A stretch of DNA of 64,000 nt from Streptomyces pactum (GTDB lineage: Bacteria; Actinomycetota; Actinomycetes; Streptomycetales; Streptomycetaceae), in NCBI RefSeq assembly GCF_016031615.1, contig NZ_JACYXC010000001.1, positions 6,448,001 through 6,512,000 of the forward strand, in the 5' to 3' direction. Below are positions 10,162 to 17,482 of the stretch, one piece after another (position 1 is the first letter of the stretch; each line of letters opens with the position of its first letter). The translations under genes and the position numbers were made by a program. The notes beneath the pieces were generated by a model. That model had not been told where the DNA came from and searched no databases. It saw nothing but the letters and a program-made list of their open reading frames with translations.

Positions 10162-10878
10162 GTGCTCATTGCCGGGTTCCCCGCCGGGGCCTGGGGGACC
10201 AACTGCTACCTGGTCGCCCCCGCCGCCGGTGAGGAGTGCGTGATCATCGACCCGGGCCACCAGGCGGCCCAGGGCGTCGAGGAGACGATCGCCAAGCATC
10301 GGCTCAAGCCCGTCGCCGTCGTCCTCACCCACGGCCACATCGACCACGTCGCCTCGGTGGTGCCGGTGTGCGGCGCGCACGACGTGCCCGCCTACATCCA
10401 CCCCGCCGACCGGTTCATGATGAGCGACCCGGAGAAGGCGCTGGGCCGGTCCATCGGCATGCCGCTGATGGGCGAGCTGACCGTGGGGGAGCCGGACGAT
10501 GTGCACGAACTGGCCGACGGCACCCGGCTGGAGCTGGCCGGCCTGGAGCTCACCGTCGCCCACGCGCCCGGCCATACCAAGGGGTCGGTGACCTTCCGGC
10601 TGCCCGAACAGGCGGACGTCCCGTCCGTCTTCTTCTCGGGCGACCTGCTGTTCGCCGGCTCCATCGGACGCACCGACCTGCCCGGCGGTGACATGGCCGA
10701 GATGCTCGAATCGCTGGCACGGGTGTGCCTGCCGCTCGACGACTCGACCGTGGTGCTGTCCGGCCACGGCCCCCAGACCAGCATCGGCCGCGAGCGCGCC
10801 ACCAACCCGTATCTGCGGGAGGTGGCCGCCGGCCTCCCGGGCGGCGCCCCGCCGGCCGCCCCGCGACGAGGAATGTGA
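10162..10878 (+). CDS. MBL-fold metallohydrolase (glyoxalase II-like)
   Basis: This 238-residue metallo-beta-lactamase-fold protein has the zinc signature THGHIDHV (about 53-60), a downstream APGHTKGS histidine, FFSGDLLFAGSIGRTD, and a final SGHGPQT histidine. This is the layout of glyoxalase II/persulfide dioxygenase-like hydrolases. The substrate is unknown. The gene sits 11 bp upstream of hisS on the same strand, and this linkage is conserved in Streptomyces. The divergent region upstream contains the 10-bp palindrome CCGTATACGG at 10062-10071. Confidence 0.9.
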   Translation: MLIAGFPAGAWGTNCYLVAPAAGEECVIIDPGHQAAQGVEETIAKHRLKPVAVVLTHGHIDHVASVVPVCGAHDVPAYIHPADRFMMSDPEKALGRSIGMPLMGELTVGEPDDVHELADGTRLELAGLELTVAHAPGHTKGSVTFRLPEQADVPSVFFSGDLLFAGSIGRTDLPGGDMAEMLESLARVCLPLDDSTVVLSGHGPQTSIGRERATNPYLREVAAGLPGGAPPAAPRRGM

Positions 10879-10889
10879 CGAGAACTTCC

Positions 10890-12152
10890 GTGAGTACCTT
10901 CCAGGCCCCCAAGGGCACCTACGACCTGCTGCCGCCCGATTCCGCCACCTTCCTGGCGGTTCGCGAGGCCATCGCCGCGCCGCTGAAGCGCTCCGGGTAC
11001 GGCTACGTCGAGACCCCCGGTTTCGAGAACGTCGAGCTGTTCGCCCGCGGTGTCGGTGAGTCCACCGACATCGTCACCAAGGAGATGTACACCCTCACCA
11101 CCAAGGGCGGCGACGAGCTGGCGCTGCGCCCGGAGGGCACCGCCTCGGTGCTCCGCGCGGCGCTGGAGGCCAATCTGCACAAGGCCGGCAACCTGCCGGT
11201 CAAGCTCTGGTACTCCGGCTCCTACTACCGCTACGAGCGCCCGCAGAAGGGCCGCTACCGCCACTTCTCGCAGGTCGGCGCGGAGGCCATCGGGGCCGAG
11301 GACCCGGCGCTGGACGCCGAGCTGATCATCCTGGCGGCGGACGCGTACCGCTCGCTGGGCCTGCGGAACTTCCGGCTGCTGCTGAACTCGCTGGGCGACC
11401 AGCGGTGCCGGCCGGCCTACCGCGCGGCGCTCCAGGAGTTCCTGCGCGGCCTGGACCTGGACGAGGACACCCGGCGCCGGATCGAGATCAACCCGCTGCG
11501 GGTGCTGGACGACAAGCGGGAGTCGGTGCAGAAGCAGCTCACCGGCGCGCCGCTGCTCCGCGACCACCTGTGCGAGGAGTGCACCGCCTACCACGGCCAG
11601 GTGCGCGAGCTGCTGACCGCGGCCGGCGTCGCCTTCGAGGACGACCCCAAGCTGGTGCGCGGCCTGGACTACTACACCCGCACCACGTTCGAGTTCGTCC
11701 ACGACGGCCTGGGCTCGCAGTCCGCGGTCGGCGGCGGCGGGCGGTACGACGGCCTGTCGGAGATGATCGGCGGCCCCGCGCTGCCGTCGGTGGGCTGGGC
11801 GCTGGGCGTGGACCGGACCGTGCTGGCGCTGGCCGCCGAGGGCATCGAGCTGGACCTGCCGGCCGCCACCAGCGTGTACGCGGTGCCGCTCGGCGAGGAG
11901 GCCCGCCGGGTGCTCTTCGGCCAGGTCACCGCGTTGCGGCGGGCCGGGATCGCCACCGACTTCGCGTTCGGCGGCCGCGGCCTGAAGGGCGCGATGAAGG
12001 GTGCCAACCGCTCCGGCGCCCGGTTCGCCGTGATCGCCGGCGAGCGGGACCTGGCCGAGGGCGTGGTGCAGCTGAAGGACCTGGAGTCCGGGGAGCAGGG
12101 CCCGGTGCCCCTCGCCGACCTGGTCACCGAGGTGCGCACCCGGCTGGGCTGA
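10890..12152 (+). CDS. hisS: Histidyl-tRNA synthetase
   Basis: The 420-residue class II aminoacyl-tRNA synthetase charges tRNA-His. Visible motifs are the N-terminal FQAPKGTYDLLPPDS, motif 2 RYERPQKGRYRHFSQVG, the HisRS-specific LVRGLDYYTRTTFEF, and motif 3 region SAVGGGGRYDGL. A C-terminal anticodon-binding domain follows. GTG 10890 was chosen over longer in-frame sequence overlapping the MBL gene; it matches the usual N-terminus. A hairpin follows the stop. Confidence 0.96.
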   Translation: MSTFQAPKGTYDLLPPDSATFLAVREAIAAPLKRSGYGYVETPGFENVELFARGVGESTDIVTKEMYTLTTKGGDELALRPEGTASVLRAALEANLHKAGNLPVKLWYSGSYYRYERPQKGRYRHFSQVGAEAIGAEDPALDAELIILAADAYRSLGLRNFRLLLNSLGDQRCRPAYRAALQEFLRGLDLDEDTRRRIEINPLRVLDDKRESVQKQLTGAPLLRDHLCEECTAYHGQVRELLTAAGVAFEDDPKLVRGLDYYTRTTFEFVHDGLGSQSAVGGGGRYDGLSEMIGGPALPSVGWALGVDRTVLALAAEGIELDLPAATSVYAVPLGEEARRVLFGQVTALRRAGIATDFAFGGRGLKGAMKGANRSGARFAVIAGERDLAEGVVQLKDLESGEQGPVPLADLVTEVRTRLG

Positions 12153-12160
12153 CCCCGCCG

Positions 12161-12196
12161 GGCGGCCCCCGGCCGGCGCCGGGGCCGCGGGCCGCC
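12161..12196 (+). terminator. Hairpin terminator after hisS
   Basis: The outer arms GGCGGCCC (12161-12168) and GGGCCGCC (12189-12196) enclose a second pair, CCCCGG and CCGGGG, giving a long GC-rich hairpin that begins 8 bp after the hisS stop. Confidence 0.6.
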
Positions 12197-12502
12197 CGCC
12201 CCGGCGGCCCGCCCGCCGGGCACCGGCCGTCAACTCCGTGGCCGTCCGCTCACCCGCGGGACACGCAGAGCGCGGCGACCGCGACCGGGCCGGCGTCGGC
12301 ACGCCAACTCGCCCCCGCCGCCGGGCCGGACGGCACCGCCCGGCCCTTATGTCCACCGAACGCCCGGCCGGGCACCATGACGCATGGCCGCCGAGGGGCG
12401 GCCGTGCGGCCCCGCCGTGGGGCACAATGACCGTGCCCGGCAGGGCTACGGCTAACGGACGTGCGGCTCCGCCGCCTGGCTGCGGGAGCGACGGAACGGG
12501 AT
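12197..12502 (+). other. Non-coding interval between hisS and the VKOR-like gene
   Basis: These 306 bp have no convincing gene. Reading frames that cross it show no family resemblance and shadow neighbouring genes. The last 100 bp (AT-richer, with GGGCTACGGCTAACGG around 12443) are the likely promoter region for the membrane protein, but no clear -35/-10 pair was recognised. Confidence 0.5.
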
Positions 12503-13159
12503 ATGGCGACGACACTGGTGGACGGCGTGGACACGGACCAGGCACAGGGCGGCGCGCCGCGTGCGGTCGGGAGCGGGCGCGCGATGGCGCTGCTGCTCGT
12601 GATCACCGGTGCGCTCGGACTGCTGGCGTCCTGGGTCATCACCCTCGACAAGAACAAGATCCTCGAATATGCGGCCGAGGACAAGATCTTCACCCCCGGC
12701 TGCAGCCTCAACCCGGTCGTCTCCTGCGGCAACATCATGGAGAGCGACCAGGCGGAGGCGTTCGGCTTCCCCAACCCGATGCTGGGGCTGGTCGCCTACG
12801 GCATCGTGATCTGCGTGGGGGTGTCGCTGCTGGCCGGCGCCCGGTTCCCGCGCTGGTACTGGCTCACCTTCAACGCCGGCTGCCTGTTCGGCGTGGCGTT
12901 CTGCACCTGGCTGCAGTACCAGTCGCTGTACGTCATCGGTTCGCTGTGCCTGTGGTGCTGCCTCGCCTGGGCCGCCACGATCGTGATGTTCTGCTACGTG
13001 ACCGGCTACAACCTCAAGCACGGATACCTGCCGGCGCCGGACGGCCTCAAGCGCGGGCTGCTGGAGTTCCACTGGGTGGTGCCGGTGCTGTGGCTGGCCA
13101 CCATCGGCATGCTGATCCTCACCAGGTGGTGGGACTTCTGGACCGGCGGCCAGGCCTGA
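12503..13159 (+). CDS. VKOR-family membrane thiol oxidoreductase
   Basis: This is a 218-residue vitamin K epoxide reductase-like protein with about five membrane helices. The quinone-side redox pair is C149-LW-C152 (followed by C153), and the loop pair is Cys67/Cys75 in PGCSLNPVVSCGN. These are the four cysteines that bacterial VKORs use to pass electrons from extracellular thiol oxidases to quinone during disulfide formation. No DsbA-like partner is fused or adjacent. ATG 12503 gives the shortest natural N-terminus; an in-frame start at 12461 is possible. Confidence 0.88.
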   Translation: MATTLVDGVDTDQAQGGAPRAVGSGRAMALLLVITGALGLLASWVITLDKNKILEYAAEDKIFTPGCSLNPVVSCGNIMESDQAEAFGFPNPMLGLVAYGIVICVGVSLLAGARFPRWYWLTFNAGCLFGVAFCTWLQYQSLYVIGSLCLWCCLAWAATIVMFCYVTGYNLKHGYLPAPDGLKRGLLEFHWVVPVLWLATIGMLILTRWWDFWTGGQA

Positions 13160-13220
13160 CCCCGGCCGGGCCCGGCGGCGGCCCGGCGGCACCGTCGGTG
13201 CCGTGACATAGGCTTCCCAC

Positions 13221-14593
13221 GTGGAGCCAGATCTGTTCACCGCCGCCGCCGAGGCCCGCCAGGAGAAGGACCCGGCGGGCAGCCCGCTCGCCGTCCGGAT
13301 GCGTCCGCGCACCCTCGACGAGGTCGTCGGCCAGAGCCACCTGCTGCGGCCCGGATCGCCGCTGCGACGGCTCGTGCAGAGGTCCGAGGGCCCGGCCGGG
13401 CCGTCCTCGGTGATCCTGTGGGGACCGCCGGGCATCGGCAAGACGACCCTGGCCTACGTGGTCAGCCGGGCCACCGACAAGCGCTTCGTGGAGCTGTCGG
13501 CGATCACCGCCGGGGTCAAGGAGGTGCGCGCGGTCATCGACGGCGCCCGCCGCTCCTCGGGGGCGTACGGCCGCGACACCGTGCTGTTCCTCGACGAGAT
13601 CCACCGGTTCAGCAAGGCGCAGCAGGACTCCCTGCTGCCCGCCGTGGAGAACCGCTGGGTCACCCTCATAGCGGCCACCACCGAGAACCCGTACTTCTCG
13701 GTGATCTCGCCGCTGCTCTCCCGCTCCCTGCTGCTCACCCTGGAGCCGCTCACCGACGACGACCTGCGCGGACTGCTGCGCCGGGCGCTGACCGAGGAGC
13801 GCGGGCTGGGCGGCGCGGTGACGCTGCCCGAGGACGCCGAGACCCATCTGCTGCGGATCGCGGGCGGGGACGCCCGCCGGGCGCTGACCGCCCTGGAGGC
13901 GGGGGGCGGGGGGCGGCGCTGGCCAAGGGGGAGGCGGAGATCACGCTCGCCACCCTGGAGGAGGCCGTCGACCGGGCCGCGGTGAAGTACGACCGCGCCG
14001 GCGACCAGCACTACGACGTGGCGAGCGCGCTCATCAAGTCGATCCGCGGCTCCGACGTGGACGCCGCCCTGCACTACCTGGCGCGGATGATCGAGGCGGG
14101 GGAGGACCCCCGGTTCATCGCCCGCCGGCTGATGATCTCGGCGAGCGAGGACATCGGGCTGGCCGATCCCACCGCGCTGCCCACCGCGGTGGCCGCGGCG
14201 CAGGCGGTGGCGCTCATCGGGTTCCCGGAGGCGGCGCTCACCCTCAGCCACGCCACCATCGCGCTCGCCCTGGCCCCGAAGTCCAACTCCGCGACCACCG
14301 CCATCGGCGCGGCGCTGGAGGACGTCCGCAAGGGGCTCGCCGGACCGGTGCCCGCGCACCTGCGGGACGGCCACTACCAGGGCGCGAAGAAGCTCGGCCA
14401 CGCCCAGGGCTACCTCTACCCGCACGACCTGCCCGGCGGCATCGCGGCCCAGCAGTACGCGCCCGACGCGCTGCACGGCAAGCGGTACTACGAGCCCACC
14501 CGGTACGGCGCGGAGGCCCGCTACGCGGAGGTGGTGGAGCGGGTCCGGCGGCGGCTGCGCGGTGACCGGCCGGACCAGGGCGAGACCCCGTAG
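13221..14593 (+). pseudogene. rarA: RarA/MgsA-family AAA+ ATPase, interrupted by an apparent frameshift
   Basis: Replication-associated recombination protein A acts at stalled forks. The first part (13221 to about 13905) reads MEPDLFTAAAEARQ, Walker A GPPGIGKT (about 68-75) and Walker B LFLDEIHRF (about 121-129). The remainder continues only in another frame, starting AALAKGEAEITLATLEEAVDR and ending at 14593. Adding one G to the G6 run at 13908-13913 restores a single reading frame of about 458 codons, the normal length. As written, the C-terminal tetramerisation half is lost. Sequence error and true pseudogene cannot be separated here. TAGGCT at 13209-13214 sits 6 bp before the GTG, compatible with a leaderless transcript. 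Confidence 0.8.
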
Positions 14594-14785
14594 GGCGATC
14601 GGGGCGGGACGCGGCGGCGCGCGACGCCGACGACCCCGGTGCGAGAGCGGCGAGGCGGTGCCCGGGGGCGCCGGCCGCCCCGCGGCAGCGGTCCGGAGGC
14701 TGCCCCGCGGGTATCCGACCGGCCGCGCGGGCCGGGCGGCGGGCGGCGCCGGTCCCGGGCGGCCGGCACCGGGCCCGCGGGGGTG

Positions 14786-15628
14786 TCACTCCGCGGCGGT
14801 GGTGAACAGCGCCCGCATCGCCCGCCGCAGCCCGGTGACGTCCCGGACCGGCTCGGGGAAGTCGAAGCGGGCGTCGAAGGGCGGCAGTCCGGAACCGGCG
14901 AACCGCACCCGCAGCCCGAAGCGGTCCAGGGCCAGCGGAACCGCCGTACCGGTGCCGCAGGCCCGCTCGCCCAGCAGCCGGCACAGCGAGCGGACCTGGT
15001 CGCCGTGGGCGGCGTGCAGGTGCTGGAGCAGTTCCGCCTCGTGCGGGGCGAGCGGGTCGGGGCGGGCCGCGGCGAACTCGTCCGGCTCCACCTGCCCGGC
15101 GCCCCACAGATCGTCCACGCACGCCTCGCCGACCTCCAGCCGCAGCAGGGACCGGGCCGGGACCGGCACGTCCGGCCCGTCCGTCGGCAGGTGTCCCGCC
15201 GGGTGCTGCCCGGCGAGCAGGGCGTGCGCCGCCTCGTCCCCCGGCGGCACGGGCGTCACCCAGCCGGCGATCTCCGCACGGGCGCGGATGCGGTGCGGTA
15301 CCGTAACCGGCGCGACGTCAGTGATTTCCATCACACAGGGCAGTTCGTCGTCCTGGGCGTGGGCCGCGGCCCGGGCCACCACGGAGCGGCCGAACACCAG
15401 CAAAATCAGGTCCCCTTGGGGCGTGACGGCGCGTGCCAGGGGTTCGAGGTCGACACGATCGCCCTCGCCCCCGATTCCGGGAATCGTCAGGGACGCCGTA
15501 GCCTTGGAGTCCACGAGAGTACGTACACGCTCCGCCGCTGTGGGCCGCGGGGCGTCTTCCACGGGACGCGGCTGACCCTTCGCAGCGCTCTGACCAGGGC
15601 TGGGCAGGGGGATCCCAGGTCGAATCAT
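14786..15628 (-). CDS. DUF2470-domain protein under an iron box
   Basis: This 280-residue protein has a proline-rich N-terminus, an FMN-binding-split-barrel-like middle (ARAVTPQGDLILLVFG, followed by CVMEITDVAPVTVP) and a C-terminal DUF2470-like segment (FAAARPDPLAPHEAELLQHLHAAHGDQV), the domain found in HugZ-type haem-handling proteins. A consensus iron-box lies 16 bp upstream of its ATG, so it is probably repressed by DmdR/IdeR-type regulators when iron is plentiful. A role in haem use or degradation is inferred. It is convergent with rarA. Confidence 0.82.
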   Translation of the reverse strand: MIRPGIPLPSPGQSAAKGQPRPVEDAPRPTAAERVRTLVDSKATASLTIPGIGGEGDRVDLEPLARAVTPQGDLILLVFGRSVVARAAAHAQDDELPCVMEITDVAPVTVPHRIRARAEIAGWVTPVPPGDEAAHALLAGQHPAGHLPTDGPDVPVPARSLLRLEVGEACVDDLWGAGQVEPDEFAAARPDPLAPHEAELLQHLHAAHGDQVRSLCRLLGERACGTGTAVPLALDRFGLRVRFAGSGLPPFDARFDFPEPVRDVTGLRRAMRALFTTAAE

Positions 15629-15643
15629 GCGTTACTCCTCGGA

Positions 15644-15662
15644 TAAGGTAAGGCTCACCTAA
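15644..15662. promoter_or_regulatory. Iron box (DmdR1/IdeR-type operator)
   Basis: TAAGGTAAGGCTCACCTAA matches the actinobacterial iron-box consensus TTAGGTTAGGCTCACCTAA at 17 of 19 positions. It lies in the 56-bp region between two divergent starts: the DUF2470 gene (ATG at 15628, minus) and rpsD (GTG at 15685, plus), so a bound repressor could affect either. Confidence 0.85.
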
Positions 15663-15684
15663 CTTACATGGAGGTTCGTTCCAC

Positions 15685-16296
15685 GTGAACCAGTCGCGTC
15701 CCAAGGTCAAGAAGTCGCGTGCGCTCGGCATCGCGCTGACCCCCAAGGCCGTCAAGTACTTCGAGGCCCGCCCCTACCCGCCGGGTGAGCACGGCCGTGG
15801 CCGCAAGCAGAACAGTGACTACAAGGTCCGTCTGCTGGAGAAGCAGCGTCTGCGTGCGCAGTACGACATCAGCGAGCGCCAGATGGCGCGTGCCTACGAC
15901 CGCGCTCGGAAGGTCGAAGGCAAGACCGGCGAGGCGCTGATCATCGAGCTTGAGCGCCGTCTGGACGCGCTCGTCCTGCGGTCGGGGATCGCCCGCACGA
16001 TCTACCAGGCCCGCCAGATGGTCGTCCACGGCCACATCGAGGTCAACGGCCGCAAGGTCGACAAGCCGTCCTTCCGCGTCCGTCCCGACGACGTGGTGAT
16101 GGTCCGCGAGCGCAGCCGCGAGAAGCACCCCTTCCAGGTCGCCCGCGAGGGTGGCTACGCCCTCGACGGCGAGACCCCGCGCTACCTGCAGGTCAACCTC
16201 AAGGCCCTGGCGTTCCGCCTGGACCGCGACCCGCAGCGCAAGGAGATCCCGGTGATCTGCGACGAGCAGCTCGTCGTCGAGTACTACGCCCGCTGA
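15685..16296 (+). CDS. rpsD: 30S ribosomal protein S4
   Basis: The 203-residue S4 binds 16S rRNA early in 30S assembly. The S4 RNA-binding domain (RLDALVLRSGIARTIYQAR, then VVHGHIEVNGRKVDKPS) is at about 91-155. The N-terminus MNQSRPKVKKSRALGIAL lacks the zinc-binding cysteines of the C+ type, so this is the zinc-independent C- form. GGAGG at 15669-15673 precedes the GTG. The upstream space is only 56 bp and contains the iron box. It is monocistronic here. Confidence 0.97.
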   Translation: MNQSRPKVKKSRALGIALTPKAVKYFEARPYPPGEHGRGRKQNSDYKVRLLEKQRLRAQYDISERQMARAYDRARKVEGKTGEALIIELERRLDALVLRSGIARTIYQARQMVVHGHIEVNGRKVDKPSFRVRPDDVVMVRERSREKHPFQVAREGGYALDGETPRYLQVNLKALAFRLDRDPQRKEIPVICDEQLVVEYYAR

Positions 16297-16696
16297 TCCG
16301 GCGGCCGGTACTCCTCCGCGCACCCGGCCCGCGTGCCGCCCGCCGACTCCCGTCGGCGCGGCGGCCGCGGGCCGTCGCCGTTCCGGGACCACCGGGCGCC
16401 CGGCCCGCCGCCGTCCCGCACGCCCCTCCCGGCGCCCGGGACCTCGTGTCCCCTCCCGGCGCCCGGGCGCTCCGGCGGGCCCTTTCCGGGCCCCGGCATG
16501 CCGGCACCGCGGCCTCCCGGCGGCCGGATCCGGCGGCCGTCGCGCGGCACACGGAACGTGCCGGGGGGCGAACGCGCCGTACACTGCGGACCGGCCGCCG
16601 CGGCCCGCGCCGCCCCCCATATCCGTTACGGGGGTCCGGCACCGGCGCGATAAGGTCGATACCTGCCAGATGACAACCTGCAAGGAGCGGTGCAAC
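16297..16696 (+). other. Non-coding interval with an 18-bp direct repeat
   Basis: No supportable gene was found in these 400 bp of extreme GC content. CCCCTCCCGGCGCCCGGG occurs twice, at 16423-16440 and 16450-16467 (27 bp apart). The last 80 bp, which are less GC-rich (CCCATATCCGTTACGGGGG, GATAAGGTCGATACC), probably hold the promoter for the DUF948 gene and downstream alaS cluster. Confidence 0.5.
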
Positions 16697-17140
16697 GTGT
16701 CCGGTGGAGAGGTGGCCGGGATTCTCGTGGCCGTCTTCTGGGCGATCCTGGTGTCGTTCCTCGCGCTCGCGCTGGTGCGGCTCGCGCAGACGCTCAAGGC
16801 GGCCACCAAGCTGGTGGCGGACGTGACCGAACAGGCCGTGCCGCTGCTCGGCGAGGCGTCCGCGACCGTCCGCTCCGCCAACACCCAGCTGGCCCGGGTG
16901 GACTCGATCACCGCGGACGTCCAGGAGGTCACCGCGAACGCCTCGGCGCTCTCCTCGACCGTCTCCTCCGCCTTCGGCGGGCCGCTGGTCAAGGTCGCCG
17001 CCTTCGGGTACGGGGTGCGCCGGGCGATCGGCCGGAAGTCGGCCGGGTCCGAGCAGCGCCCGGAGCGTACCGTGATCGTCGGCAAGACCCTGCCGTCCGC
17101 CCGCCGGGGTGGCCGCCGCAACCGTGGATCGAAGGGCTGA
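16697..17140 (+). CDS. DUF948 single-pass membrane protein
   Basis: The 147-residue product has one N-terminal transmembrane helix (residues about 7-29, AGILVAVFWAILVSFLALAL) followed by a long amphipathic helical region with many Ala/Val/Thr residues typical of DUF948, and a basic C-terminal tail. Function is unknown; it may act in envelope or cell-division organisation. GTG 16697 is preceded by AAGGAG at 16682-16687, which is better than the in-frame ATG at 16670. It precedes the DUF6167 gene and alaS, a conserved Streptomyces arrangement. Confidence 0.85.
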   Translation: MSGGEVAGILVAVFWAILVSFLALALVRLAQTLKAATKLVADVTEQAVPLLGEASATVRSANTQLARVDSITADVQEVTANASALSSTVSSAFGGPLVKVAAFGYGVRRAIGRKSAGSEQRPERTVIVGKTLPSARRGGRRNRGSKG

Positions 17141-17149
17141 GGGGCCGTT

Positions 17150-17482
17150 ATGTTCCGCCGCACGTTCTGGTTCAGCACCGGCGTCGCAGCCGGCGTGTGG
17201 GCCACCACCAAGGTCAACCGCAAGCTCAACCAGCTCACGCCGGAGAGCCTGGCGGCGCAGGCCGCCGACCGGGCGGTGCTGGCGGGCCGGCGGGTCAAGC
17301 TCTTCGCGCTCGACGTGCGTGAGGGCATGGCCGACCGCGAGGCGGCGCTCCGCGATGCACTGGGCCTGACCGCCGCGCCCGGCACCCGGGACGACCGGGA
17401 GCTCACCGCGCGGCCGGGCGCCCACCCGCTCGAACCCCCGTACACCGTCAACAACCGCACCACCGGGAAAGAGGACCACTGA
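17150..17482 (+). CDS. DUF6167-type small protein
   Basis: This 110-residue protein has a short hydrophobic N-terminus (FWFSTGVAAGVWATTKV) and a charged helical body ending in a Pro-rich tail. It matches the small conserved protein normally found between the DUF948 gene and alaS in Streptomyces. No function is known. Its TGA overlaps the alaS ATG (TGATG), so translation of alaS is probably coupled to it. Confidence 0.82.
   Translation: MFRRTFWFSTGVAAGVWATTKVNRKLNQLTPESLAAQAADRAVLAGRRVKLFALDVREGMADREAALRDALGLTAAPGTRDDRELTARPGAHPLEPPYTVNNRTTGKEDH

Noticed and set aside
12238..13206. Alternative frame covering the VKOR-like gene
   Set aside because: Arg/Gly/Pro-rich out-of-frame shadow; the other frame has clear VKOR cysteines and helices.
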